Position numbers and translations under genes: made by a program
Notes under the pieces: generated by a model
Seen by the model: only the letters and a program-made list of their open reading frames with translations
What the model was told of the DNA's origin: nothing
Database searches by the model: none
Part shown: positions 1 to 8,224 of the stretch, piece by piece
How positions within the stretch are numbered: position 1 is the first letter of the stretch
Layout: every line of letters begins with the position of its first letter
Origin: JAHECQ01 sp047638695
GTDB taxonomy: Bacteria > Actinomycetota > Acidimicrobiia > Acidimicrobiales > SZUA-35
Direction of reading: 5' to 3'
Length of the DNA: 43,906 bases
Assembly: GCA_047638695.1 (NCBI GenBank)
Contig: JBLINY010000031.1
Coordinates: 1 to 43,906 of the forward strand

Positions 1-2229
1 CGAGTTCTGCACCTGATGGGCCGCGATTCCCTCGGACTGAAGTTGTTCCTGCAGCTCCGTGGGGTCCTGACCGGTAGTCCAGCCCGCAACCAGTTCTTCG
101 AGTTCGGCTCGCCGCTCCAGCCGTTCGCTCTGCCCCAGCTCGGCCAGTTCGGTCTGGCCGATGAGATCGGCAAGTCGCCGCCACTGATCGTCGGTTTCAC
201 ACACCACCGCGATCCAGTCGTCGTCATCGGGCCCGCCGGCTGGGAATACGGCGTGCGGCGACATCGAGGGATCGGCGTTGCCGTGACGCCCAGCCGTACG
301 GCCATTGACCGCTTCGTCGAGAAAGAGCGGCGTCATCAGGTGCATCGCCGACTCCATCTGAGAGAAGTCGATGTATTGACCCTCGCCGGCGCGATCTCGG
401 TGTTCGAGAGCAGCGAGGATGGCCGCGAGTTTGAACCGGGGGCTCACGTAGTCGGTGTAGGCCGTATAGGGGCCACCGGGCAGCCGATCGGGCCAGCCGG
501 TGATGGGGAAGAAACCGGCGAACGAGGCTCCGGCCGAGCCGAACCCGGGATAGTCCGACAGTGGTCCGCCCTGGCCCATGAGACAGCTGGAAACAACGAT
601 GATGTTCGGATTGATTTGGCGCAGCTCGTCGTAGGTCAGCCCCATCTTCTTCGATGCTCGTGGAGTGAAGGATTCGGTAACCACGTCAGCCCAGCGCACC
701 ATGTCATGCAGAATCTCGCGCGACTCCGGCACCGACAGGTTGAGCTGGAGATGCATCTTGCCGGCGTTGGACGAGTGGTATTGCAGCGATCCCTCGCTCT
801 CACCATCGTCACCCCTGAACGGATTGACCGCCCGCAACAGCTCAGGTCTGGTCTCGGACTCCACCCGAACCACGGTGGCCCCGAAGTCAGCCATGATTCG
901 GGTAGTAGTTGGCCCCGCCAGCGCCCAGAACAGGTCAAGGACCTTGACCCCTTCGAGGGGCCGCCCCTTCGGTTCTGCCGTTGTTGCAGATGCTGCCGCT
1001 GTGGCAGATGCAACAGCCGGTGACGCCAGCTGGCGTGGTGGCTCGCTAAGCAGCTCGTCGGTGTGTTCTCCCACCTGCGGCGGAGGTCCAAGCTTACGGG
1101 TGGGCGACGTTCCGAGCCGGGCGAAGGGCCCGGGGATGGGTACAGGCTCAGCGCGGCCGGGGATATCGATTTCCTCCCAATAGTCGCGGGCCTGAAGGTG
1201 GGGAAGTTCGAGCAGGTCGTGCGTGGTGGTGATCGGGGCGATGAGTGCCCCCACCTCGAGGGCGCGCTCGAGCAGCTCGTTCTTGGTGCGGGTGGCCATG
1301 AAGGCTTCGATGGCCGCAGTGGCTTCGGCCAAGGCATCGAGGCTGGCCCGGCCTTCGATGACATCCATGGCGTAGGGGCCCCAATCGCGTTCGGCGACGG
1401 AGTCGGGACACTCGCCTTCGGTCTTCATCCACTGAAAGAGACGGTTGGTATAGGGGCCAATGACCGGGCCGAACAGGTAGGTCACATTGACATGGCCGTC
1501 AGCGCACCCGAACACGTAGCGCAGCTTGAACTGCCCCAGCTCGAGACCTCCCGCAACTCGCTTGGCCTCTGGGACGTCGACGAGGGTGTTCATCATGGCG
1601 AACTGGGTGGCGGAGATCATGGCCTGCTGGGCCGACACATCGACGTGCTGGCCACGCCCGCTGGATGCTCGCTCCCGCAAGGCCAACAACACGCCCGACG
1701 CCGCATCAGCGGAAGCGATCAACCAGCTTTGGGGATGGCTGACCCGGAGCGGAGGCCGGTCCTGATCACCGGTGACAGACATCACGCCACCGGCCGCGCC
1801 GTTGATGAGATCGGTGGCCTTCCAATTTGCCTTGGGCCCATCGGAGCCAAAGGCGGAGATCGAGGCCGTCACCAGTGCCGGGTAGGCCGCCCGCAATGAA
1901 TCCAGATCGACCGACAGGGCATCGCTGGTAGTGAACGCGTCGCCGGTAGTGAACGCGTCGCTGGTGATGATCGCATCAGCGCCGGCAGCCAGGGTCGCGA
2001 GCTGCTGATCGTCGAGCACCACCGATCGCTTGCCTCGGTTGTAGGCCCAGTGGAACAGCGACCGGTCGGGACCTGGCTCATCGTCGATGAACGGCGCCAG
2101 TGATCGCGAGCGTTGGCCCTCGGCCGGCTCGACACAGATCACATCGGCGCCGAGTTGGGCCAGGAGGAAGCCGGCCATCTGACCTCGATCATCGGTGAGA
2201 TCAAGAACGCGGTAGTGCGAGAGCGGCAT
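1..2229 (-). CDS. Two-domain CaiB/BaiF family CoA-transferase (3' end beyond the window)
   Basis: Predicted class III CoA-transferase, moving CoA between carboxylic acids in cytosolic acyl-CoA catabolism. The frame is open from ATG at 2229 to the left edge, giving 743 visible residues with no stop. It holds two consecutive CaiB/BaiF units. The N-terminal unit has the glycine-rich segment GRGQHVDVS; the C-terminal unit has GEGQYIDFS. They are joined by an Ala/Thr-rich linker near residue 400. The second unit keeps an Asp (in TDYVSP) at the position expected for the catalytic Asp. Aligning the first unit by its A-L-x-x-R motif puts Trp or Ser there, so that half is probably non-catalytic (inference). 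The start is supported by TACGCT six bases upstream, suggesting a leaderless transcript. An 18-bp tandem duplication lies in the N-terminal unit. Confidence 0.88.
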   Translation of the reverse strand, partial: MPLSHYRVLDLTDDRGQMAGFLLAQLGADVICVEPAEGQRSRSLAPFIDDEPGPDRSLFHWAYNRGKRSVVLDDQQLATLAAGADAIITSDAFTTGDAFTTSDALSVDLDSLRAAYPALVTASISAFGSDGPKANWKATDLINGAAGGVMSVTGDQDRPPLRVSHPQSWLIASADAASGVLLALRERASSGRGQHVDVSAQQAMISATQFAMMNTLVDVPEAKRVAGGLELGQFKLRYVFGCADGHVNVTYLFGPVIGPYTNRLFQWMKTEGECPDSVAERDWGPYAMDVIEGRASLDALAEATAAIEAFMATRTKNELLERALEVGALIAPITTTHDLLELPHLQARDYWEEIDIPGRAEPVPIPGPFARLGTSPTRKLGPPPQVGEHTDELLSEPPRQLASPAVASATAAASATTAEPKGRPLEGVKVLDLFWALAGPTTTRIMADFGATVVRVESETRPELLRAVNPFRGDDGESEGSLQYHSSNAGKMHLQLNLSVPESREILHDMVRWADVVTESFTPRASKKMGLTYDELRQINPNIIVVSSCLMGQGGPLSDYPGFGSAGASFAGFFPITGWPDRLPGGPYTAYTDYVSPRFKLAAILAALEHRDRAGEGQYIDFSQMESAMHLMTPLFLDEAVNGRTAGRHGNADPSMSPHAVFPAGGPDDDDWIAVVCETDDQWRRLADLIGQTELAELGQSERLERRAELEELVAGWTTGQDPTELQEQLQSEGIAAHQVQNS
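1927..1980. repeat. 18-bp tandem duplication inside the CoA-transferase
   Basis: Two near-identical 18-bp units (1927-1944 and 1945-1962) and a degenerate third (1963-1980). On the coding strand they give D-A-F-T-T-G then D-A-F-T-T-S. The unit length is a multiple of three, so the frame is kept. Confidence 0.8.
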
Positions 2230-2235
2230 GCCGGG

Positions 2236-2241
2236 AGCGTA
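2236..2241 (-). promoter_or_regulatory. Candidate -10 element for the CoA-transferase
   Basis: TACGCT on the minus strand ends exactly six bases before the ATG at 2229. No Shine-Dalgarno sequence is seen, which fits a leaderless transcript. Confidence 0.45.
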
Positions 2242-2280
2242 TTCCCAGCGGATGGTGGGAGGTAACCCGCTCTTCGATCT

Positions 2281-3144
2281 CTAGCTCAGGTGCATCTCGA
2301 ACCAGTCGCGAGCCGCCGACGCGATGGTGTCCAACTGCGTTGTGTAGGGGGCATAGTGGCCACCGGGAAACAGTTCCAGCCGCTTCGGCTCATGCGCCGT
2401 CGAATAGGCCTCGAGTTGTAGGTCGGTCAGGCATTTCGTGTCGTGTGTTCCCAACGCCAGCAACAACGGGGTGGGTGAAATGGCGGCGATATAACTGCCC
2501 GGCTCGTAGGCGGCACGATGGGCCCGGCTGAGCAGGGTGCAGGAGTTGACATAGGTCGTGCCGACGCCAGCGACCTTGCTCCATTCGTAGCTTTCGTCGC
2601 CTTCCATCGAGATCGGAATCATGAGCGGTTCCTCGCCCCTCTGACGGGCGGCGCGCTCCTCATTCACGTCTCGAACGAAGGCGGCGTAGCCGTCGGCCGT
2701 AAGGGCTCGGGTCGTGTTCTGGTGCCCGCTGATCGTCGGTACCACGGCCACAACACATTTGACCCGCGAGTCGGTTGCAGCCACCACCAGGCTGTGACCG
2801 CCGGAATAGCTGGTGCCCCACAGGCCAATCCGGTCAGCGTCGACCTCGGCTCGGCTTCCCACATAGGTGATTGCATCGCGCATATCGGAAACCTGCTGCC
2901 ACGGATCGATTTCGCCCCGCAGCGCCCCACCGCTCGACCCGGTGTTGCGATGGTCATAGACGAGACAGGCGAAGCCCGCCGCGCAAAAGACATCGGCATA
3001 GGCATCCAGCGCCATCTCCTTGACCGCGCCGAATCCATGGCTGAGCACGACGGCCGGAAACGGGCCACTACCGGTGTCGGGCGTGTAGAGAAACGCTGCG
3101 AGCGGTGTCCCGTCCAGTGATTTGAATTCCACATCTACGCGCAT
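2281..3144 (-). CDS. Alpha/beta hydrolase (dienelactone hydrolase-like)
   Basis: Predicted cytosolic serine hydrolase of 287 residues. The chain runs from strand beta-1 (SLDGTPLAAFLY) through the oxyanion region LSHGFGAVKE to the nucleophile elbow G-T-S-Y-S-G-G with Ser near residue 112. The likely acid is Asp in LALGTHD near 235 and the base is His in GGHYAPY near 263. This resembles the COG1073/dienelactone hydrolase-like group; substrate unknown. ATG at 3144 is preferred over TTG at 3147 because AGAGGA lies about eight bases upstream. It follows the minus-strand SDR by 45 bases and is probably co-transcribed with it and the aldolase. Confidence 0.88.
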   Translation of the reverse strand: MRVDVEFKSLDGTPLAAFLYTPDTGSGPFPAVVLSHGFGAVKEMALDAYADVFCAAGFACLVYDHRNTGSSGGALRGEIDPWQQVSDMRDAITYVGSRAEVDADRIGLWGTSYSGGHSLVVAATDSRVKCVVAVVPTISGHQNTTRALTADGYAAFVRDVNEERAARQRGEEPLMIPISMEGDESYEWSKVAGVGTTYVNSCTLLSRAHRAAYEPGSYIAAISPTPLLLALGTHDTKCLTDLQLEAYSTAHEPKRLELFPGGHYAPYTTQLDTIASAARDWFEMHLS

Positions 3145-3189
3145 CAACTCGTCCTCTCAGCAACCGCTCTCAATGACCGACCACAGGGA

Positions 3190-3945
3190 TCACATCGCCG
3201 AGATGGAGCGGCCTCCGTCGGCGAACACTACGTCGCCATTGACGCAGTCGGCCGCATCTGATCCCAGGAACACAACGATTCGCGCTACACCCTCGGGCGT
3301 CGACAGGCGGCCCAATGGACTGCGGGCCAGGCGCTTCTTCCAGCCTTCCTCGTCGACGATGCGCATCGTGCCGGGTGTTTGCATTGGCCCGGGGGCGACG
3401 GCGTTCACACGAATGCCCTGTTGCCCCAGTTCGACCGCGGCTTGGCGCGTCAGCGCCGAGATCGCACCCTTGATCGCCGAATAGACCGACCCGTTGGGAA
3501 TGCCGTGAACCGATGCGGGCGAGGTGATGTTGACGATGCTGCCCGTTCCCTGAGCGACCATGTGCGGAGTGACTGCCTGTATGCCCCAGTAGACCGCGTC
3601 CAGGCCAATCGCCATCTGGCGCCGGTAGATGTCTTCCTGCACCTCGGCGATCGGCTCGTACTTGATCCAAATGGCGTTGTTCACCATCACATCGATCCCG
3701 CCGAAATGGGCCGCGATGTCATCGATTGTCTTCTGCCACAACGCGCGATCGGTCATGTCCACAGGGCAGGTCAGAACCTCGGCGCCATCGGCTCGGATCG
3801 CGGTGGCCGTCGCTTCCAGACGCTCCGCGTCTGCATCGACCACCGCCAGTCGCGCACCCGCACGCCCGGCCTCTTGCGCAATCGCCCGGCCGATACCGCC
3901 GGCAGCGCCCGTGACGATGACCGTCTTATTCTTCAGTTCCGTCAT
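3190..3945 (-). CDS. SDR family NAD(P)-dependent oxidoreductase
   Basis: Classical short-chain dehydrogenase/reductase of 251 residues that oxidises an alcohol or reduces a carbonyl with NAD(P)(H). The Rossmann motif T-G-A-A-G-G-I-G is at 12-19, VNNA at 88-91 and the catalytic Ser142, Tyr155 and Lys159 are in place. Asp37-Ala-Asp39 after beta-2 suggests NAD(H) preference (inference). A GGAG sequence lies about five bases before the ATG. It sits 27 bases after the DapA-like gene on the same strand, so a shared substrate is plausible. Confidence 0.92.
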   Translation of the reverse strand: MTELKNKTVIVTGAAGGIGRAIAQEAGRAGARLAVVDADAERLEATATAIRADGAEVLTCPVDMTDRALWQKTIDDIAAHFGGIDVMVNNAIWIKYEPIAEVQEDIYRRQMAIGLDAVYWGIQAVTPHMVAQGTGSIVNITSPASVHGIPNGSVYSAIKGAISALTRQAAVELGQQGIRVNAVAPGPMQTPGTMRIVDEEGWKKRLARSPLGRLSTPEGVARIVVFLGSDAADCVNGDVVFADGGRSISAM

Positions 3946-3972
3946 TCTTCGCTCCGTGATGTTTGATCGTGT

Positions 3973-4953
3973 TTAGAAGCGGCTGGGGAAGAGCAGCCGC
4001 TCCCAGCCCGCTGCATCCAGTCGTTGCCGGAAGTCTGCCTTGGCCGCTTCGTCGGGCTGCTGCATCGGTGGCCCCATCGGCCCACCGGCCATGCCCAGTA
4101 CGTCCATCCAATATTTGATGAGGCCCACAGGATGCGCCGCCTTCTTGTCGTCCCACAACACTGAATAGATGCTGCCCCATACTTCTCGCAGCGGCGCCAG
4201 TTCTTCTCGGATGCGGGTGGCGCCCGCCATGTCGCCCTGCTGTGCGAGACGCAGATACTCGATGATCGGCTGCCTCTCAGGGCTTTGCATCAGATAAACG
4301 CTGGTCGATCCCATCAGCACCTGCTGGCCGTGCTGCACGGTCATGTCCAACAGCTGCTCCTCGAATGGGTAGGACAGCACGACCTCCGAACCGAACATCT
4401 CCATCGCCTGGATGGTGTGCTGCGGATCCTTGATCGCGTTCTTGAAGCCGCAGACATTGGGAATTTTGGCGATGCGGGCCATGGTCTCATGGGTCATCGT
4501 CATGCCTGAATGGGGTGTGTTGAAGGCAACGATCGGCATGTCCACCTTGCCGGCGACATAGTCGACATAGTCGTGCATCAGGTCCTGCGACGACGCCCAT
4601 TCGTAGGGGACCCAGAGGATGACCGCCTCGGCTCCGATCGCTCTGGCATGAAGGCTGAGATCAATGGTCTCGGCCACGCTGTGATCGGCGGTATAGAAGG
4701 TGCACATCGCTCGATCGCCCGTCGCCTCTGCGATCAGGTCCATCGCATGCTTTCGCTGGGCGATGGTGAGGCCCCAGGCATCGAGAAAACCGAAACCCAC
4801 GCCGCTGGCGCCCGCAGCGATGACCCGTTCGACATTTTGGACCAGACCAGCCTCGTCCAGCGCAAAATCCGGCGTGAAGGGTGCCGACGGACTGGAAAAT
4901 AGCCCCCTCAGATGCTCCTTCGCCCATTCCTTGGCTTCCCGCCTACCGACCAT
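3973..4953 (-). CDS. Divergent dihydrodipicolinate synthase (DapA) family aldolase
   Basis: TIM-barrel class I lyase of 326 residues, related to dihydrodipicolinate synthase and N-acetylneuraminate lyase. The Schiff-base lysine is in V-C-G-F-K-N-A near residue 171. Two DapA hallmarks are changed. The G-T-T-G-E motif is replaced by G-F-L-D-A-W-G. The Tyr of the usual Y-N-x-P motif is Phe (FNTPHSG). It is therefore probably not the lysine-pathway enzyme but an aldolase or hydratase in the neighbouring catabolic cluster (inference). The ATG at 4953 is chosen because AAGGAG lies about eight bases upstream; an in-frame ATG at 4974 would add seven residues but would place that ribosome binding site inside the gene. 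Confidence 0.88.
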   Translation of the reverse strand: MVGRREAKEWAKEHLRGLFSSPSAPFTPDFALDEAGLVQNVERVIAAGASGVGFGFLDAWGLTIAQRKHAMDLIAEATGDRAMCTFYTADHSVAETIDLSLHARAIGAEAVILWVPYEWASSQDLMHDYVDYVAGKVDMPIVAFNTPHSGMTMTHETMARIAKIPNVCGFKNAIKDPQHTIQAMEMFGSEVVLSYPFEEQLLDMTVQHGQQVLMGSTSVYLMQSPERQPIIEYLRLAQQGDMAGATRIREELAPLREVWGSIYSVLWDDKKAAHPVGLIKYWMDVLGMAGGPMGPPMQQPDEAAKADFRQRLDAAGWERLLFPSRF

Positions 4954-4985
4954 GGCTCCTACTCCTTGGGTCATTCGCAGCGGAC

Positions 4986-5516
4986 CTACTCGGCTGCGGG
5001 CTCGACGAACTGGGCCTCAAGCTGGAGCTCGACCTGGTCGGTGACCATCGGGACGCCGTAACTCACGCCGAAGGCGCTGCGGCTGATGGTGCCCGACGCG
5101 CTGAAACCGAAGTGGGTCGAGCCGTCGACCGGGAACACGCCCGAGCCGTTGTAGGTGCCGGACAGCGTGACCGAGTTCGTGACCCCTCTGAGTGTCAGAT
5201 CACCGACCACCTCATAGCCGTCGCCAGCTTCAGAGACGGCGGTGGACTTGAACGTCATGTGCGGATGGTTTTCGACGTCGAAAAAGTCGGCGCCGTGCAT
5301 GTGTCCGTCGCGCCCAGCATTGCCGGTGCTCACCGACGCCATCTCGGTGTCGACCGTAAGCACACAGTCAGCCAACGATGCACCGACGGTCAGCGAACCG
5401 GTGAACGAGTCGAACCTTCCTTGCACCACCGAAATCCCCAGGTGGGTTACTGAGAACCCGAGCTGGGTGTGGGCTGAATCGATTCCGTAGGTTCCTGCGG
5501 CGATTGGCAACGTCAT
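4986..5516 (-). CDS. YceI family protein
   Basis: A 176-residue YceI-like lipocalin-fold protein, a family that binds isoprenoid or other amphiphilic ligands in a beta-barrel. Typical features are the N-terminal Y-G-I-D-S-A-H-T-Q-L-G-F-S-V-T-H, the central FFDVENHPHMTFKST, GDLTLRGVT and the C-terminal SRSAFGVSYG. There is no signal peptide, so it is predicted cytosolic, unlike E. coli YceI. AAGGGG six bases before the ATG sets the start; the frame stays open further upstream but without a better start. It ends 32 bases before the aldolase start on the same strand. Confidence 0.9.
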   Translation of the reverse strand: MTLPIAAGTYGIDSAHTQLGFSVTHLGISVVQGRFDSFTGSLTVGASLADCVLTVDTEMASVSTGNAGRDGHMHGADFFDVENHPHMTFKSTAVSEAGDGYEVVGDLTLRGVTNSVTLSGTYNGSGVFPVDGSTHFGFSASGTISRSAFGVSYGVPMVTDQVELQLEAQFVEPAAE

Positions 5517-5528
5517 GATTGGCCCCTT

Positions 5529-5542
5529 GTTCTGACAAGAAC
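5529..5542. promoter_or_regulatory. Short inverted repeat in the yceI leader
   Basis: GTTCT-GACA-AGAAC, perfect 5-bp arms, 12 bases before the yceI-like ATG in the 156-bp divergent spacer. It could be an operator or a small leader hairpin; nothing else supports it. Confidence 0.25.
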
Positions 5543-5660
5543 GATGAGCATCATCGCAGGCTACGCCAGCTTGACGAATCCCGACTGTTTCGCCTGATCG
5601 AGACTCCATCGCGTGGCAATCGCTTTCACTCGCCGATGTGGGCGTAAATGCAACACCAAC

Positions 5661-5666
5661 TAGGTT
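5661..5666 (+). promoter_or_regulatory. Candidate -10 element for the VOC gene
   Basis: TAGGTT followed by six bases and then the ATG at 5673, with no ribosome binding site. This is the clearest plus-strand example of the leaderless pattern in the window. Confidence 0.5.
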
Positions 5667-5672
5667 CTCCGC

Positions 5673-6086
5673 ATGGGTGTAAAACTTGCTAAACAGTCCA
5701 TTGATCTCGGCATTGTCATCACCGACAGCGAGGCGTCGCTCGCCTTCTATCGTGACCTGCTGGGTTTCGAGCATGTGGCTGACACGCCGATGCCGGCCGG
5801 TATGAATGGCACGATGCACCGAATGCAGTGCGGCGACACGCTCGTCAAGCTGGTCAAGCTCGACGAGGTGCCCGAAGCTCGACCGGCCAAGGGCGGCATC
5901 GCTGGCGCCACCGGCTACCGCTACTTCACCATGATCATCAGCAATCTCGCCGAGATGACCCAAGCGGTGAAGGACGCGGGTTACAAGGTTCGAATCGACA
6001 CCGTCACGGTCCGCCCCGGAGTGGCGATCTCCATGGTGGAGGATCCTGACGGCAATTGGGTCGAATTTGTGGAAGACAACAGCTAG
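5673..6086 (+). CDS. VOC family (glyoxalase/bleomycin resistance-like) protein
   Basis: A 137-residue vicinal-oxygen-chelate protein with two beta-alpha-beta-beta-beta modules. Module 1 opens with IDLGIVITDSEASLAFYRDLLGF and module 2 contains FTMIISNLAEMTQAVKDAG and ends in EDPDGNWVEFVED, the typical C-terminal signature. Such proteins are metal-dependent isomerases, dioxygenases, epimerases or binding proteins; the sequence does not settle which. It is the only plus-strand gene in the first 10.9 kb and faces the enoyl-CoA hydratase-like gene convergently with a 14-bp gap. Confidence 0.88.
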   Translation: MGVKLAKQSIDLGIVITDSEASLAFYRDLLGFEHVADTPMPAGMNGTMHRMQCGDTLVKLVKLDEVPEARPAKGGIAGATGYRYFTMIISNLAEMTQAVKDAGYKVRIDTVTVRPGVAISMVEDPDGNWVEFVEDNS

Positions 6087-6100
6087 CCGGTGAGGTAGCT

Positions 6101-6949
6101 CTACATCCCGGTGAAATTTGGCTTGCGTTTCTCGGTGAAGGCTCGGCGGGCTTCGGTTGAGTCCTCAGAGTCCTGCAAGATCCCGCTGGCGTTTGATGTC
6201 ATCACCATGGTGGTTTCGATGCTGCTGTCGAGGGCGGCCCGCATGATCTGCTTGGAGACCCACTGAGGAATCGGGGGCCGTTTGATGATCTGGTCGCACA
6301 GATCCCGGGTGGTCTGCTCGAGCTGATCGTTGGCAACGAGATGGTTGAGCATGCCCCACTCGTAGGCCCGCTCGCCGCTGAGCTCGCCGACGTAGGCGAA
6401 CTCGAGAGCTCGGCCCAGACCAACCATTTTGGGAAGGTAGTAGCAGCCGCCGTTCTCGATGATCTGACCGGCGTTGTGGTACGAGACGAAACGGGTCGAC
6501 TCGCAGCCGATGCGGATGTCGCAGTGCAGTGCCATATCCATGCCAGAACCGACCGCCGGGCCGTTGATCATGGCGATGGTTGGCTTGCGGATTAGCGAGA
6601 TGTCGCGATGCAGTTTGGTGAAGGCGTGTAAGAAATATTGACGGGACCCGTCAGCACCAACCTCGCTGGTTCGGGCTCCCGCCACCTTGGGTCCGATCTC
6701 TTCCTCGGGGATGTTGTTCTTCAAGTCGGCGCCGGCGCAGAACGCCCGGCCGAGGCCGGTGAGCACGATGACACGGACATCGGGGTCATCGTCGGCGGCC
6801 CGCATGTACTCGCCCACCTTGGCCACGGTACCGACGGGCTCGCTCCGACCGTAGAGAGCGTTGAGCCTCTCGGGCCGATTGAACTTGATCCAAAGGATCC
6901 CGTTCTCTTCCTTCTCGTACAACAGGTAGTCGACCAGTTCAGGACCCAC
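6101..6949 (-). CDS. Enoyl-CoA hydratase/isomerase family protein lacking one catalytic Glu
   Basis: Crotonase-fold protein of 282 residues. Oxyanion-hole segments are present: R-A-F-C-A-G-A-D-L-K near 68-77 and N-G-P-A-V-G-S-G-M near 129-137. Aligning the G-G motif shows Tyr (in VSYHNAGQ) where enoyl-CoA hydratase has its first catalytic Glu (Glu144 in the rat enzyme); the second Glu (RALEFAYVG) is kept. A different crotonase-fold reaction on an acyl-CoA is therefore more likely than simple hydration (inference). The start is GTG at 6949, backed by AGGAGA about nine bases upstream; an ATG slightly upstream is in another frame. It lies 54 bases downstream of the MFS gene. Confidence 0.88.
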   Translation of the reverse strand: MGPELVDYLLYEKEENGILWIKFNRPERLNALYGRSEPVGTVAKVGEYMRAADDDPDVRVIVLTGLGRAFCAGADLKNNIPEEEIGPKVAGARTSEVGADGSRQYFLHAFTKLHRDISLIRKPTIAMINGPAVGSGMDMALHCDIRIGCESTRFVSYHNAGQIIENGGCYYLPKMVGLGRALEFAYVGELSGERAYEWGMLNHLVANDQLEQTTRDLCDQIIKRPPIPQWVSKQIMRAALDSSIETTMVMTSNASGILQDSEDSTEARRAFTEKRKPNFTGM

Positions 6950-7003
6950 GTAGCACTTCTCCTCGGCTTGGCAATTGTCTTCATTCGGCTCGCTTCTTCG
7001 ACG

Positions 7004-8209
7004 CTAGTTCGGTCGCTTCCACAGGGCGATCGCACAGCCGGCCCCGGCGAGGGCGAACACACTGGCTATGAGGAACGGAATGGCGAACGATCCTGTGGAT
7101 TCGGCCATCACTCCAGCGAATGGGGGACCAAGCAGCTGAGCCAGACCGAACACCAGGGTGAGAAGCCCGAAGGCGGCGCCGAAGGCCCGACCCTCCAGGT
7201 TGTCGGCGACAATCCCGGCAATCGAAGTCGGCGTTCCGGCGACGCAGAGGCCGAAAGAGAACGCTGCTGCCACCACCAGGGCCGGCTGGCCCGAAAGGGT
7301 CAGCAACGGCGAAGCGGCCAGCAGGAGAAAACCAACCAGCATCATCCGTGGGCGGCCGTAACGATCGGAAAGTCGGCCGAAGGCAATGCCACCAACGGCA
7401 CTGTTGATACCAACGATCGTGAAGATGTAGGTCGACGCCGAGGCCGACCATCCCGTCTCTCGAAGTTGGGCAACCAGGAAGTAGAAGTAGAGAGAGTACG
7501 AGACACCGAAGATGGCGAAGGCTGCCACCAGCCAACGCCATCCGGGAACCGTCCGCAAGACCGAGAGCTCGACTCGCGCCGCGTTCGATCCGGTCTTCGG
7601 TAGTCGAACAACGGTGAGCACACCGAGCAGCACAACGACGGCAACAACGGCTTGGATTACGTAGACGGGCCGCCACGCTCCCTCGTCGTCGGCCAGCCAG
7701 CGCACCAGATTCGTCAACGGTCCGGCCACCACGATGCCGAGGCCGATGCCCGAGCCGACGAGCCCGATGGCCAGACCACTGCGTTCAGGGCCGACGGCAG
7801 TGGCAGCAATGCCCGGAGCCGGAACCCATACGCCGGCGCCACCGAGGCCGGCGATGAACAGGGCAACCGCCAACATTAGGAATCCCGGAGCGATGGCGAG
7901 CAGGCCAAGACCGAGGGCCGACAGAAAGAGGCCCCACTTGACCAGCGAGATCGGCTCGACCCGGGTGGACGCGACCGACACCGCAGCGGTGCCAAGCAGG
8001 TAGGCGACGAGGCTGGTGGTGCCAAGTAGGCCAGCCCGGGTGTAACTCTGCAACACGTCGTCGTTGATGGCATCGAGCAACACCGGGTAGGTGAACCGGC
8101 CAAACCCCTGGGCCACCATCGACGCGGCGGTGACGAAAACGAGCGAAACAATGGCGCGTCCGCTGAGGCGGGCAGCCGGTGGCTGCAAAATTGTGGAGCG
8201 TCGAATCAT
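7004..8209 (-). CDS. MFS transporter (YbfB/YjiJ-like)
   Basis: Major facilitator superfamily permease of 401 residues with about 12 predicted membrane helices. The first helix carries Q-G-F-G-R-F-T-Y-P-V-L-L, characteristic of the YbfB/YjiJ-like group, and the loop between helices 8 and 9 has FGRLSDRYGRPRMM, the MFS D-R-x-G-R motif. Substrate unknown. It starts 15 bases after the ABC gene stop and is the last gene of the redoxin-ABC-MFS run. Confidence 0.9.
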   Translation of the reverse strand: MIRRSTILQPPAARLSGRAIVSLVFVTAASMVAQGFGRFTYPVLLDAINDDVLQSYTRAGLLGTTSLVAYLLGTAAVSVASTRVEPISLVKWGLFLSALGLGLLAIAPGFLMLAVALFIAGLGGAGVWVPAPGIAATAVGPERSGLAIGLVGSGIGLGIVVAGPLTNLVRWLADDEGAWRPVYVIQAVVAVVVLLGVLTVVRLPKTGSNAARVELSVLRTVPGWRWLVAAFAIFGVSYSLYFYFLVAQLRETGWSASASTYIFTIVGINSAVGGIAFGRLSDRYGRPRMMLVGFLLLAASPLLTLSGQPALVVAAAFSFGLCVAGTPTSIAGIVADNLEGRAFGAAFGLLTLVFGLAQLLGPPFAGVMAESTGSFAIPFLIASVFALAGAGCAIALWKRPN

Positions 8210-8224
8210 GCGGAGACGGGGACG

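Noticed and set aside
16..1023. Long open frame on the plus strand, antisense to the CoA-transferase
   Set aside because: Arg/Gly/His-rich sequence with no family features; the opposite strand is a clear two-domain CoA-transferase.
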